A stretch of DNA of 64,000 nucleotides, taken from assembly GCA_029262115.1 (NCBI GenBank), contig JAJCZZ010000093.1:1-64000 (forward strand), in the 5' to 3' direction. The notes beneath the pieces were generated by a model that did no database searches, was not told the origin of the DNA, and saw only the letters and a program-made list of their open reading frames with translations. Shown piece by piece: positions 1-7,542 of this stretch (position 1 is its first letter; the number at the start of each line of letters is the position of its first letter). Made by a program: the position numbers and the translations under genes. This DNA is from Gemmatimonadota bacterium. Lineage in GTDB: Bacteria > Gemmatimonadota > Gemmatimonadetes > Longimicrobiales > Gaopeijiaceae.

Positions 1-2
1 TG

Positions 3-254
3 GCGCGCGCCGGTCGCTACGACGAGATGGTCGAGCACAATCTGATGGACTGCATGGTGTGTGGCTCGTGCTCGTACGTATGCCCGTCCAACATCCCGCT
101 GTCGCAACTCTTTGCCCTGAGCAAGGGACAGCTCCGGCGGCGCGCGCACATCGCGGCCGCGGCGCCCGCGCCCAAGCCCGAGGCGGACGCGGACGCGGGA
201 GACCATGGAGCTCAGGTGGCGGGCGCCCCCGCTCCGGCCGGGGTCGCCCCATGA
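3..254 (+). CDS. rnfC: RnfC, C-terminal fragment (ion-translocating oxidoreductase subunit C)
   Basis: Only the last ~83 codons are in the window; the gene runs in from the left edge. RnfC is the peripheral NADH/FMN and Fe-S subunit of the Rnf complex, which couples ferredoxin and NAD oxidation-reduction to ion pumping. The fragment carries the second ferredoxin-like cluster motif, C-x2-C-x2-C-x3-CP, in DCMVCGSCSYVCPSNIPL, followed by an Ala/Pro/Asp-rich tail. The order that follows (rnfD, G, E, A) fixes the identity. The stop TGA overlaps an ATG at 251 that opens a 20-codon mini-ORF. rnfB is not visible and, if present, must lie upstream. Confidence 0.9.
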   Translation, partial: ARAGRYDEMVEHNLMDCMVCGSCSYVCPSNIPLSQLFALSKGQLRRRAHIAAAAPAPKPEADADAGDHGAQVAGAPAPAGVAP

Positions 255-313
255 GCGCCGCAGTGCAAGAGTCCGCGGGCGGCGTCATGGTCGCCCTCGG
301 AACGGAGCGATGA
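251..313 (+). other. 20-codon relay mini-ORF between rnfC and rnfD
   Basis: ATG at 251 overlaps the rnfC stop (ATGA), and its own TGA at 311-313 overlaps the rnfD ATG at 310 (ATGA again). The first ten bases, ATGAGCGCCG, are identical to the start of rnfD. The peptide has no recognisable domain. It may be a translational-coupling leader; a duplicated or frame-shifted rnfD start is the alternative. Confidence 0.4.
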
Positions 314-1386
314 GCGCCGGTGCGCGGGGCGCCGGACGCGGCGGCGGGGCCCCCAAGGCGCCCGCTCGCTGGTCCGCTGCCTCGCGCGCAGGCCGTCTCG
401 AACTGACCGCATCGCCGCACATCAAGGGACCGGACTCCACGCCGAGGATCATGTGGACGGTCGTGGCGAGTCTGGCTCCGGTGGTCGTGGCCGCCACCTG
501 GTGGTTCGGCGTAAGCGCACTGATCCTGCTGGCGGGCGCGACCCTCGGGGCCGTAGCCACGGAGCGCTGGTTCGGCCCGGGCGGCACCCTCCGCGACGGC
601 TCCGCCGCCATCACCGGACTGCTTCTGGGCCTGACGCTCCCGGCGAGTGTCCCACTGTGGGTTGCCGTCATCGGTGGCGCCTTCTCCATCGCCTTCGGCA
701 AGCTGATCTTCGGCGGTTTGGGACAGAACGTGTTCAACCCTGCACTCCTCGGGCGGGCGTTCCTGCAGGCGGCGTTTCCGACCGTCATGACCACCTGGCC
801 GACCCGCCCGGAGACCTGGGGTACCCTCGCAGGCGACACATTCGCGCTGCCCTTCATGTCGGGGGATGCCGTGGCGGCGCTCACCGGTGCCACGCCCCTC
901 GGACTCATGAAGTTCGAGTCGGTGGGCACCGAGGTGGCCCGCCTCGCGGTCGGTGCCACCGGAGGCTCCCTGGGCGAGACCGCCGCGATCGCCATCCTGG
1001 CCGGGGGCGCGTGGCTCGCGGCGAAGCGGTACCTCGACTGGCGCATTCCTGTCTCGATCCTGGCCACCGTTGCTGTGCTCTCTCAGGTCGTCCGCTGGAT
1101 CGATCCGTCGAGCCCCGGCCCGCTCTTCATGCTCTTCAGCGGCGGACTCATGCTCGGGGCGGTCTACATGGCCACCGACATGGTCACCTCGCCCACGACG
1201 CCCACGGGCGCCTGGATCTACGGGGTGGGCATCGGCGCGCTCGTCGTGCTGATCCGCCTGTGGGGCGGCCTGCCCGAGGGGGTCATGTACGCCATCCTTC
1301 TCATGAACGCGATGGTCCCGTTCATCGAGCGCGCCACGAAGCCGCGCGTGTTCGGAACCGGTGCGCCCGTGGAGGCGACGTCGTGA
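310..1386 (+). CDS. rnfD: RnfD, membrane flavoprotein subunit of the Rnf complex
   Basis: A 358-residue polytopic membrane protein, normal for RnfD (~350). It starts with a basic, Ala/Gly-rich cytoplasmic stretch, then LTASPHIKG, the usual beginning of the RnfD/NqrB family, followed by many hydrophobic helices. The motif GLGQNVFNPALLGRAFL and the DMVTSPTTPTGAWIYG segment (about residues 297-312) match the family. In known members a Thr in the S/T-x-x-T region is the covalent FMN site, which fits the apbE gene downstream. The start at 310 is preferred because it overlaps the mini-ORF stop and gives the family length; an in-frame start at 205 would lie inside rnfC. It is translationally coupled to rnfG by a GTGA overlap. 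Confidence 0.95.
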   Translation: MSAGARGAGRGGGAPKAPARWSAASRAGRLELTASPHIKGPDSTPRIMWTVVASLAPVVVAATWWFGVSALILLAGATLGAVATERWFGPGGTLRDGSAAITGLLLGLTLPASVPLWVAVIGGAFSIAFGKLIFGGLGQNVFNPALLGRAFLQAAFPTVMTTWPTRPETWGTLAGDTFALPFMSGDAVAALTGATPLGLMKFESVGTEVARLAVGATGGSLGETAAIAILAGGAWLAAKRYLDWRIPVSILATVAVLSQVVRWIDPSSPGPLFMLFSGGLMLGAVYMATDMVTSPTTPTGAWIYGVGIGALVVLIRLWGGLPEGVMYAILLMNAMVPFIERATKPRVFGTGAPVEATS

Positions 1387-2114
1387 GGGCGGGGGAGGGG
1401 ACCGCCGCCGAATCGCGCCCCGCCGGACGTGGCCCTCCCCTCCCGGTGCAGGTGGAACCGTCCTCCGTCCGCCTGGTGAGCACCCTCGCCACGGCGGGCG
1501 CCGTGGCCGGTCTGGCCATCGTGCTGGTGTTCCAATGGGCCAACCCGCGCATCGAGGCGCACCAGGCCCGTGTGCTGACGGCCGCGATCACGGAGGTGCT
1601 CGGGGGGCCCGACCGATACGAGACCCTCTTCGTGGAGGGCGGGGGCCTCACGTTCACACCCGTCGCGGACACGGCAGGCCTCGATCGGGTCTGGGTGGGC
1701 TACGACCGAGCGGGGCGCGCCGTGGGCATCGCGGCGGCCGCCGGCGAACCCGGCTTCCAGGACGTCATCCGCCTCATCTTCGGCTACGACCCATCGAGCG
1801 GCCGCGTGCTGGGAATGAAGGTCCTCGAGAGCAAAGAGACGCCGGGTCTGGGAGACAAGATCGAAAAGGACTCCATGTTCGTTCGTGAGTTCGAGGGGGT
1901 GTCCACGCCGTTGCTCGGCGTGAAATCCGCACGAGCGACCGGTGACGATGCCGAGGTGGTCATGATCACCGGGGCCACGATCTCGTCGCGCGCTGTGGTC
2001 GACATCATCAACCACCGCCTGGAGGCGATCGGCGCTTCGATGGGGGCCTTCTGGCGGGGAGAGGTCGCGCGAGCGGAAGCGCGGGAAGCTGCGCGGTCCG
2101 GGGGGGCGCCATGA
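1383..2114 (+). CDS. rnfG: RnfG, periplasmic FMN-binding subunit of the Rnf complex
   Basis: A 243-residue protein with one N-terminal membrane anchor (about residues 30-50, LVSTLATAGAVAGLAIVLVF) and a periplasmic FMN-binding domain. The segment MITGATISSRAVVDIIN carries the GAT(x)S motif in which Thr accepts FMN through a phosphoester bond, the product of ApbE. The KVLESKETPGLGDKI block is also typical of RnfG/NqrC. The start is a GTG whose last two bases are in the rnfD stop (GTGA). The N-terminal ~25 residues before the helix are longer than in most homologues. The 3' end overlaps rnfE by ATGA. Confidence 0.95.
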   Translation: MRAGEGTAAESRPAGRGPPLPVQVEPSSVRLVSTLATAGAVAGLAIVLVFQWANPRIEAHQARVLTAAITEVLGGPDRYETLFVEGGGLTFTPVADTAGLDRVWVGYDRAGRAVGIAAAAGEPGFQDVIRLIFGYDPSSGRVLGMKVLESKETPGLGDKIEKDSMFVREFEGVSTPLLGVKSARATGDDAEVVMITGATISSRAVVDIINHRLEAIGASMGAFWRGEVARAEAREAARSGGAP

Positions 2115-2779
2115 GCCCGACGCCCACCACCGGTGTCCAGGTGCTTTCCAGGGGCGTGTGGAGAGAGAATCCGGTCTTCGTGCAGCTTCTCGGTCTGTGT
2201 CCCGCTCTGGCCGTGACGAACACCGTAGCGAACAGCCTGGCCATGGGGCTGGCCACATTCTTCGTCCTGCTCGGCTCCAGCGTCCTGGTGTCCGTGGCAA
2301 AGGACTGGATCCCCAAGCAGGTGCGCATCAGCGCCTATATCCTCGTGATCGCCACGTTCGTCACGATTGCCGACCTCGTGCTCGCCGCCGTGGTGCCCGA
2401 CATCCACAAGGCGCTGGGCGCCTTCATTGCGCTGATCGTGGTCAACTGCATGATCCTGGGCCGGCAGGAGGCGTTCGCTTCGAAGAACCCCGTAGGACGT
2501 GCTGTCCTCGATGCCGTGGGAACCGGCGCGGGCTTCATCGTGGCGCTCGTGGCCATCGGAGGCTTCCGGGAGGTGCTCGGCTACGGATCCTTCTTGGGCG
2601 TGCCGCTACTCGGCCCGGCCTTCGAACCATGGGTCGTCATGATCCTCCCCGCCGGCGGCTTCTTCACGCTGGGGTTCATCCTGCTGGGCTTCGGGTGGTG
2701 GGAAGCCCGCCGGGCCAACTCGGTCCGGCCCCGCCGATGGATGAACGAAGCCACGGTCACCGTGGAGGCACCGAGATGA
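2111..2779 (+). CDS. rnfE: RnfE, membrane subunit of the Rnf complex
   Basis: A 222-residue integral membrane protein with about six hydrophobic helices. It belongs to the RnfE/NqrD family, which pairs with RnfA as an antiparallel dimer and holds a membrane-embedded iron-sulfur centre. The conserved cysteine segments LGLCPALAVTN (Cys30) and VNCMILG (Cys113) are intact. Start and stop both sit in ATGA overlaps, with rnfG before and rnfA after, so translation is tightly coupled. The C-terminal ~25 residues are polar and extend past the last helix. Confidence 0.95.
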   Translation: MSPTPTTGVQVLSRGVWRENPVFVQLLGLCPALAVTNTVANSLAMGLATFFVLLGSSVLVSVAKDWIPKQVRISAYILVIATFVTIADLVLAAVVPDIHKALGAFIALIVVNCMILGRQEAFASKNPVGRAVLDAVGTGAGFIVALVAIGGFREVLGYGSFLGVPLLGPAFEPWVVMILPAGGFFTLGFILLGFGWWEARRANSVRPRRWMNEATVTVEAPR

Positions 2780-3351
2780 CCGACCTCTTGTGGATCCTGG
2801 TGTCGGCCATGTTGGTGAACAACTTCACCCTGGTCCTCTTCCTGGGCCTGTGTCCGTTCCTCGGCGTATCCGCTCGTGTGTCCACTGCGCTCCGCATGGG
2901 CCTCGCGAACATCTTCGTGCTGACGATCACGAGCGTCACGGCGTCGTTCCTCAACGCATTCATCCTGCCGTTCGCGCCGTATCTGCGTCTCATCTCTTTC
3001 ATCGTGGTCATCGCCTCGCTGGTGCAGATCACGGAGATGGCCATCAAGAAGCTCAGCCCGACGCTCTTCCGGGAACTGGGCATCTTCCTGCCGCTCATCA
3101 CCACCAATTGCGCGATCCTCGGCCTCGCGATCTTCCAGACCAACCGTGGCTACGGCTTCGTGGAGGGCCTCTTCTTCGCTCTGGGCGCCGGCCTCGGCCT
3201 GACGTTGGCGCTGGTGCTGATGGCGTCCATCCGCGAGACCACCGAGCTGGCGGACGTGCCGTCCATGGCCCGGGGGATGGGTCTCGTGTTGATCCTCGCG
3301 GGTAGCTTGTCGCTGGCCTTCATGGGCTTCGCCGGGCTGTTCACCGTATGA
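2776..3351 (+). CDS. rnfA: RnfA, membrane subunit of the Rnf complex
   Basis: A 191-residue, six-helix membrane protein of the RnfA/NqrE family, standard length. The two family cysteines that ligate the intramembrane iron centre are present: LGLCPFLG (Cys26) and TTNCAILG (Cys112). It is similar in layout to RnfE and is its structural partner. The ATG overlaps the rnfE stop. In the CDGEAB arrangement known from acetogens rnfB would follow here; instead a 13-codon mini-ORF and a tiny cysteine-rich membrane protein follow. Confidence 0.95.
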   Translation: MTDLLWILVSAMLVNNFTLVLFLGLCPFLGVSARVSTALRMGLANIFVLTITSVTASFLNAFILPFAPYLRLISFIVVIASLVQITEMAIKKLSPTLFRELGIFLPLITTNCAILGLAIFQTNRGYGFVEGLFFALGAGLGLTLALVLMASIRETTELADVPSMARGMGLVLILAGSLSLAFMGFAGLFTV

Positions 3352-3353
3352 AC

Positions 3354-3395
3354 ATGTCCACGGGTTATCCGCGTCGGACGGACGGACGACCGTGA
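3354..3395 (+). other. 13-codon relay mini-ORF between rnfA and the NqrM-like gene
   Basis: Starts two bases after the rnfA stop and ends in CCG TGA, where the TGA overlaps the GTG start of the next small gene (GTGA at 3392-3395). The peptide is Arg/Asp-rich with no recognisable domain. It may carry ribosomes across the gap; chance is possible for so short an ORF. Confidence 0.35.
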
Positions 3396-3547
3396 CGGCC
3401 GTGGTGGGCGGTATCGTGCTTATGGCCCTCCTCTTCGTGGTCTTCGGCGGGCTCGCGCTGGCCGACGGGAGGAAGGGGTGCCACGGCGATTGCGGGGCCT
3501 GCACGAGCGGCGATTGCGACTTCGAAGTCAACCGGAGCGAGCCATGA
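3392..3547 (+). CDS. Small cysteine-rich membrane protein, NqrM-like
   Basis: A 51-residue protein. One membrane helix spans about residues 4-24, followed by a short tail GRKGCHGDCGACTSGDC with Cys at 30, 34, 37 and 42. This layout, helix plus four-cysteine tail directly after the genes for the iron-binding subunits, matches the NqrM/DUF539 and FeoB-associated Cys-rich group. In Vibrio NqrM is needed to place iron in the NqrD/NqrE pair. By inference this protein would serve RnfA/RnfE. The start is GTG in a GTGA overlap and the stop overlaps the first ATG of the apbE leader. The assignment rests on layout, not on an alignment. Confidence 0.7.
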   Translation: MTAVVGGIVLMALLFVVFGGLALADGRKGCHGDCGACTSGDCDFEVNRSEP

Positions 3548-3616
3548 CGATGCACGAGAGGCAGCCATGACGATCCACGAGAGGCAGCCATGACGATGCA
3601 CGAGAGGCAGCCATGA
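3544..3616 (+). repeat. Three-copy 23-bp tandem repeat of an RBS/start unit ahead of apbE
   Basis: Unit: ATGACGATGCACGAGAGGCA plus GCC, with ATGs at 3544, 3567, 3590 and finally 3613, the apbE start. Copies differ at one base (ATGCAC or ATCCAC). Because 23 is not a multiple of 3, each copy opens an 8-codon frame (MTMHERQP or MTIHERQP). Its TGA overlaps the next ATG, so three mini-ORFs form a chain of ATGA junctions. Each unit has its own GAGAGG ribosome-binding sequence. The first ATG overlaps the stop of the NqrM-like gene. Confidence 0.9.
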
Positions 3617-4587
3617 CGATCCACGAGAACCGGCCGCCCGATCGGCGGACCTTCCTTACCCTGGGGGTGGGCGCCCTCGCCGTGGCCACGCTGCCCCGGG
3701 CGCTCCGGTCACCGACCCGGTTGGTGCGGCGCCGCATCCCTGTGATGGGCACCGTGGCCGAGGTGGCCGTCCGTCACCACGACGGCGCATGGGCGCAGCG
3801 GGCCATCGACGCCGCGATCGCCGAGCTCCGGCGCGTGGAGACCACGATGACGCGTTTTCGCGCCGACTCGGACGTGGGACGTTTGAACGCGGCGCCCGGC
3901 ACGCGCGTCGCGATCGGCCAGGACACCGCGTACGTGCTCGAGGCCGCGTTGCGATGGCAAGCGGCAGCGCCGCACCGATTCGATCCATGTCTCGGCCCGC
4001 CTATGGAGAGCGTGCCCGGCGCCTCCGGACCGACCAATGCACCGGGCCCGGCGCCGTCGTGGGGGGCTCTCGTCCTTGAGGTCGACACCGGCGGCTCGGT
4101 CCCGTGGGCATGCCTCCACTCGGCGGGTCGGACCGTCGATCTCGGCGGTATCGGGAAGGGCTACGCCGTCGATCTGGCCATGCGGGCACTCCTGGAACAC
4201 GGGGTCGCGCACGCCCTCGCCAACGCCGGCGGCGACCTGGCCGCGACCGGTGTGGACGCCACCGGAGGGCCGTGGCGGGTCGGGGTGCGCGACCCGGACG
4301 ACCCCGGGGCGGTCATTCACACCCTCGAGCTGGCCGACGCCGCGCTCGCCACCTCCGGCCTCTACTTCCAGGGGCCGCACCTGCTCGACCCACACACGGG
4401 GGCACCCGTCGCCACCGCCCGCCGCTCGCTGACGGTCGAGGCCGCCACGTGCCTGGACGCCGACGCGGCGGCCACCGCGGTCTATGCCGCCGCCGACGAC
4501 GAGGGCCCCGATCTCCTCGCGCACGCCGATACGGGCGCCCGTATCGTCCACTCGATTCAAGGAGGGAAACCATGGACGTCCGCGTAG
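3613..4587 (+). CDS. apbE: ApbE, FAD:protein FMN transferase
   Basis: A 324-residue flavin transferase that uses FAD to attach FMN to Thr residues of RnfG and RnfD on the outside of the membrane. The N-terminus DRRTFLTLGVGALAVA (twin Arg at 11-12) looks like a Tat signal followed by a hydrophobic segment. Family blocks seen: PVMGTVAEVAV (~44-54), TRFRADSDVGRLN, the DLGGIGKGYAVD loop (~177-188), NAGGDLAATG and the Mg-binding ATSGLYFQGPHLLDP region. The start at 3613 follows three decoy starts and has GAGAGG upstream. The 3' end overlaps the next small gene by 16 bases. Confidence 0.95.
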   Translation: MTIHENRPPDRRTFLTLGVGALAVATLPRALRSPTRLVRRRIPVMGTVAEVAVRHHDGAWAQRAIDAAIAELRRVETTMTRFRADSDVGRLNAAPGTRVAIGQDTAYVLEAALRWQAAAPHRFDPCLGPPMESVPGASGPTNAPGPAPSWGALVLEVDTGGSVPWACLHSAGRTVDLGGIGKGYAVDLAMRALLEHGVAHALANAGGDLAATGVDATGGPWRVGVRDPDDPGAVIHTLELADAALATSGLYFQGPHLLDPHTGAPVATARRSLTVEAATCLDADAAATAVYAAADDEGPDLLAHADTGARIVHSIQGGKPWTSA

Positions 4588-4814
4588 TACACTGTCCCGC
4601 TTGCGAACGCGCCGTCCGCGTGGCGGTGCCCAAAGACATCATCCAGTGGCCGCCGCGGGGCGATGCCGCGGCGGACGCGGTGTGCTTCGAACACGGGGCG
4701 ACCTGTACGGGCGAACTGTGCCCGATCTTCGATGTGCCGCCCGAGCGGATGCGCGTGAATCTGGAATCGTTCCAACAAATGACGTCCGGAATCCTGGAGG
4801 AGGAGGTCCAATGA
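4572..4814 (+). CDS. Small five-cysteine protein A, Rnf-linked, unknown function
   Basis: An 80-residue protein with Cys at positions 8, 11, 38, 45 and 50 (C-x2-C-x26-C-x6-C-x4-CP). The next gene product has cysteines at exactly the same five positions, so the two are paralogues. There is no signal peptide or membrane segment, so it is probably cytoplasmic and metal-binding. A strong GGAGGG lies six bases before the ATG, inside the end of apbE. The stop overlaps the next ATG (ATGA). I do not recognise a named family. Position at the end of the Rnf-apbE operon suggests a role in Rnf assembly or electron transfer, but that is inference. Confidence 0.8.
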   Translation: MDVRVVHCPACERAVRVAVPKDIIQWPPRGDAAADAVCFEHGATCTGELCPIFDVPPERMRVNLESFQQMTSGILEEEVQ

Positions 4815-5185
4815 GGATCGAGAAGGTGTACTGTGCCGGGTGTGGCCACACCGTCCGGATGGCCGTCACGGAGGGTCCCCATCACGGGCAATCCTCGTTG
4901 CCCGACGGAGTGCAGCTCGTCTGTCTGGACTACCGGGAGGGGTGCTCCGGGGGGCGCTGCCCCAACACCGGCTCGCCCGGGGTGGTGATGGCGGTCCGCC
5001 TGGCCAAGAGCCATCTGAACGACGACGCGTTCGAGACGGTCCACGGCCGGTGCGATGCGTGCGGCGGGGTCTCCGACCTGGAGATCCTGAGCGAGGATTA
5101 CGCCCACTGCACACTGTGCGGGTCGACCCTTCAGTGGGTCATGATGAAGCTCGATGACGGTGAGGCGATCATCCTCACCAGTTGA
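4811..5185 (+). CDS. Small five-cysteine protein B with C-terminal zinc ribbon, Rnf-linked
   Basis: A 124-residue protein. Residues 1-55 repeat the pattern of the preceding gene, with Cys at 8, 11, 38, 45 and 50 and the shared words CxxC, VRMAV and CP. Residues 78-105 add a second metal site, RCDACGG and HCTLCGS (Cys81, 84, 100, 103), which resembles a zinc ribbon or rubredoxin-like knuckle pair. There is no signal or helix. It is translationally coupled to the upstream gene by ATGA and is the last gene of the operon. Function unknown; metal binding is well supported by the cysteine spacing. Confidence 0.8.
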   Translation: MRIEKVYCAGCGHTVRMAVTEGPHHGQSSLPDGVQLVCLDYREGCSGGRCPNTGSPGVVMAVRLAKSHLNDDAFETVHGRCDACGGVSDLEILSEDYAHCTLCGSTLQWVMMKLDDGEAIILTS

Positions 5186-5399
5186 GGGGGGCAGGGGATC
5201 CGGGCATCGCATCGGTTCGCGGCAGGGGATCCGGGCCCCGCTTCGGTCCTCGCCGGATTCCCGTAGCCACCCGGGTCCTGTCGCTCCACCGAGACAACCG
5301 CCCTCGACCTCACCCGCGTCCTATCCTCCGAGCGCCAACACACCGGCGCCTGACGAGATTCACTACGGCGCCGCTCTGGCGCCACGGAGGAGACGACCT
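5186..5399 (+). repeat. Intergenic stretch with a 31-bp-spaced direct repeat
   Basis: No gene is seen here. The 15-mer GCAGGGGATCCGGGC occurs at 5191 and again at 5222. A good ribosome-binding sequence, GGAGGAGA, precedes the PDZ gene. No convincing promoter or terminator hairpin was found. Confidence 0.6.
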
Positions 5400-6485
5400 A
5401 TGAAGACCCGGATCCCGGGCATCCAACGGACCCCGGTCCTGTTGACCAGCGCCCTCGCGGTAACACTCGCCCTCACGCTCCCTCCGGCACCAGTCTCCGC
5501 GCAGCTCTGGTCCGACACGTCGGACTGCCACTGTGTGGACACCGACGGCGACCCGATCGAGAACTGCCGTTGCTTGAGGGTGCCGGATCGCCGTACGGAC
5601 GTGTGGCCGTTCACGATCTGGTCGGAGCGGTCCTCCGCCCGCCTCGGGGTGAGCGTACGGACGGACCAGTCGTCCGAGCACGACGGAATCGGCGCGCATG
5701 TTACGGACGTGGATGAGGACAGCCCCGCGTATGGGGCTGGCATCCGCCGCGGTGACGTTCTGGTGCGGGTAGATGGGAGGAGCCTGATGGAGTCGCTCGA
5801 CGCAGAGACCGAGGACGACTTCGACCTGGACCGATCCATACCGGTTCAGCGGCTTCTGGCCATCATTCGCAGCATCGAGCCGGGGGACGAGGTGGACGTG
5901 GAGTACCGCCGGGGCGGGGAACTCCGAGCCGCGACGGTCGTGGCCGAAGACCTCGGGTTCGCAGGAAGACTCACGTGGGCGGACCGAGAGGGGATGGAGC
6001 GTCTATCCAGCAGAATGCGAGACCTCCAGTCGCGGAGCGGCGCCTTCGGGATGGTGGCGCCCGACCACGACTTCGTGACGCCTGGCGCCGATCGGCTCTT
6101 CCGGCTCGACCGGAGTGACCGCGGCTTCTCACGTTGCCCGAGTCACGACGTCGAGGAGGAGGGAAGCCGTCGCCGCGCGAACGTCCGGGTATTCGTCCTC
6201 GGAGCCGCATGCCCGGGGGGCCTGGAACTGGTCGAACTGAATCCGGGCCTGGCCGGCTACTTCGGCACGGACGGCGGGGTGCTCGTGGCCGATGTGCATC
6301 CGGAGTCGCCCATCGCCCTGGAACCGGGTGACGTGATCCTCGCCGTCGACGACCGCGCCGTGAACGACGTCGACCAGTTGCGGCGCATCCTGGGCTCGTA
6401 TGCCCCGGACGAGGCGATCCGCTTCCGCATCATGCGGCGCGACCGCGAAATCACCGTGCAGGGCCGGCTCGAGCAGGAGAGGTAG
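5400..6485 (+). CDS. Secreted or periplasmic PDZ-domain protein
   Basis: A 361-residue protein with a Sec signal peptide (hydrophobic ~13-30, cleavage near PVSAQ at about residue 34). Two PDZ-like modules are visible. The first runs from about 80 to 190 (RLGVSVRTD, DEDSPAYGAGIRRGDVLVRVDG, then a long acidic insert). The second spans about 275-355 (GGVLVADVHPESPIALEPGDVILAVDDRAV and RFRIMRRDREITV). There is no protease catalytic triad or domain, unlike DegP/HtrA. It has an early Cys-rich patch (CHCVDTD, NCRCLRV). It probably acts as a periplasmic scaffold or peptide-binding protein. The start at 5400 has GGAGGAGA upstream. Confidence 0.8.
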   Translation: MKTRIPGIQRTPVLLTSALAVTLALTLPPAPVSAQLWSDTSDCHCVDTDGDPIENCRCLRVPDRRTDVWPFTIWSERSSARLGVSVRTDQSSEHDGIGAHVTDVDEDSPAYGAGIRRGDVLVRVDGRSLMESLDAETEDDFDLDRSIPVQRLLAIIRSIEPGDEVDVEYRRGGELRAATVVAEDLGFAGRLTWADREGMERLSSRMRDLQSRSGAFGMVAPDHDFVTPGADRLFRLDRSDRGFSRCPSHDVEEEGSRRRANVRVFVLGAACPGGLELVELNPGLAGYFGTDGGVLVADVHPESPIALEPGDVILAVDDRAVNDVDQLRRILGSYAPDEAIRFRIMRRDREITVQGRLEQER

Positions 6486-6533
6486 CCCCAAGGTGGCGCC
6501 GTGGCTGACGGCCGCGGCGCCACTCCGCCGGAT

Positions 6534-6959
6534 CTACAGCGGCCAGTCCCGCAGCATGCGTTCGGTCTCTTCCATGTGGCCGCTCTCGTCGGCTACTATG
6601 TCTTCGAGCTGTACGGCCAGACCCTTGTCGCCGAACTCGTCGGCCTGGCGGGCCCGCTCGGTGTAGTCGGCCACGGCCTGCTTCTCCGCCTTGAGGATGG
6701 CCTGGAGCATCTCGCGGTTGCTCCCCGCCCCTTCGACCGGTCGAGCTTCGGTCTCCGGCTCTCCGCCCAGCGCTACGACCTTATTGGCCAGGAATTGGGC
6801 GTGTCCCTGCTCGTCCGCCACCTCCGCCAGGAAAAAAGCCGCCAATTGCGGCCGGTACGGGCCTGTGGCCTTGGCCGCGTAGGTGATGTACTGGGCGATG
6901 GCGGACAGCTCGCCCGCCAGATCCTCGTTGAGTGCGTCGATCAGTGCTTGCTTGTCCAC
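6534..6959 (-). CDS. Ferritin-like di-iron protein (bacterioferritin/Dps-like fold)
   Basis: A 141-residue four-helix protein. Di-iron ligands are at the spacing of the ferritin-like superfamily: Glu17 in helix 1, E46-x3-E50-x2-H53 in EVADEQGH, Glu92 in helix 3, and E125-x2-H128 in DESGHMEE. The length is shorter than bacterioferritin (~158), and no haem-ligand Met is obvious. Likely roles are iron storage or peroxide detoxification in the cytoplasm. It is transcribed towards the PDZ gene (convergent) and stands alone. Exact subfamily is uncertain. Confidence 0.8.
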   Translation of the reverse strand: MDKQALIDALNEDLAGELSAIAQYITYAAKATGPYRPQLAAFFLAEVADEQGHAQFLANKVVALGGEPETEARPVEGAGSNREMLQAILKAEKQAVADYTERARQADEFGDKGLAVQLEDIVADESGHMEETERMLRDWPL

Positions 6960-7180
6960 GTACGGTACCCTCGTTCCGTGTTCTGTTCAGGTTCGCTCGT
7001 GCGCTTGATACCCCCCGGCTGGGCCGGGGTTGCGGGATGAAGGCGGGGGTTTACGGGATGCGGCCGACACGACTCGCAGCCTAAACGCAGGGTCGGCGAG
7101 GCGCGCGCGCAACGGGAACCGGCGGCACGCCGAGGTCGGCGCCGTTGCTGGGTGCGGAGCGGCGCGGCCAGGCGGAACCG

Positions 7181-7355
7181 CCTCACTCCGCCGACCGGGC
7201 GGGGGGTGGTAGGGGAGCCGCGGCGCTATGAGGAACGCCTCACTCCGCCGACCGGGCGGGGGGTGGTAGGGGAGCGGCGGCGCGATCGCGATGAGGAATC
7301 GCTGCACTCAGCCGACCAGACGGATGGGTGGTCGGGGAGCGGCGGCACACTGAGA
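7181..7355 (+). repeat. Tandem repeat, about 57-64 bp unit, three copies
   Basis: The core CTCACTCCGCCGACCGGGCG followed by a G-rich GGTGGTAGGGGAGC block starts at 7181 and 7238. A diverged third copy starts at 7302 and runs to about 7355. It lies in a 680-bp gap (6960-7640) with no convincing gene. Open frames across it on either strand are products of the repeat. Confidence 0.8.
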
Positions 7356-7542
7356 TGGGCGCTCCTGAAAACAGGATCAGGATCCCTCGGGGATTCGTCC
7401 TGACGCCCCGGGACTTTCGATCTCAACCCGGTACTTGGACCCGTGCTCACCGCTCCCCTGGCACACTATTGATGTTGGTACTTGCCGCCGTCAAGGACTT
7501 TCTCGAAAGGCCGGTGGTGGCGACCAATCCGTCGGGCGGCTC

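Noticed and set aside
6987-7307. Minus-strand frame with PPGRRSEA-type repeats
   Set aside because: It is produced by the tandem DNA repeat; no start signal and no family.
7181-7355. CRISPR-like array
   Set aside because: Units are long, adjacent and G-rich with no unique spacers between short identical repeats; no cas genes. No CRISPR was seen anywhere in the window.
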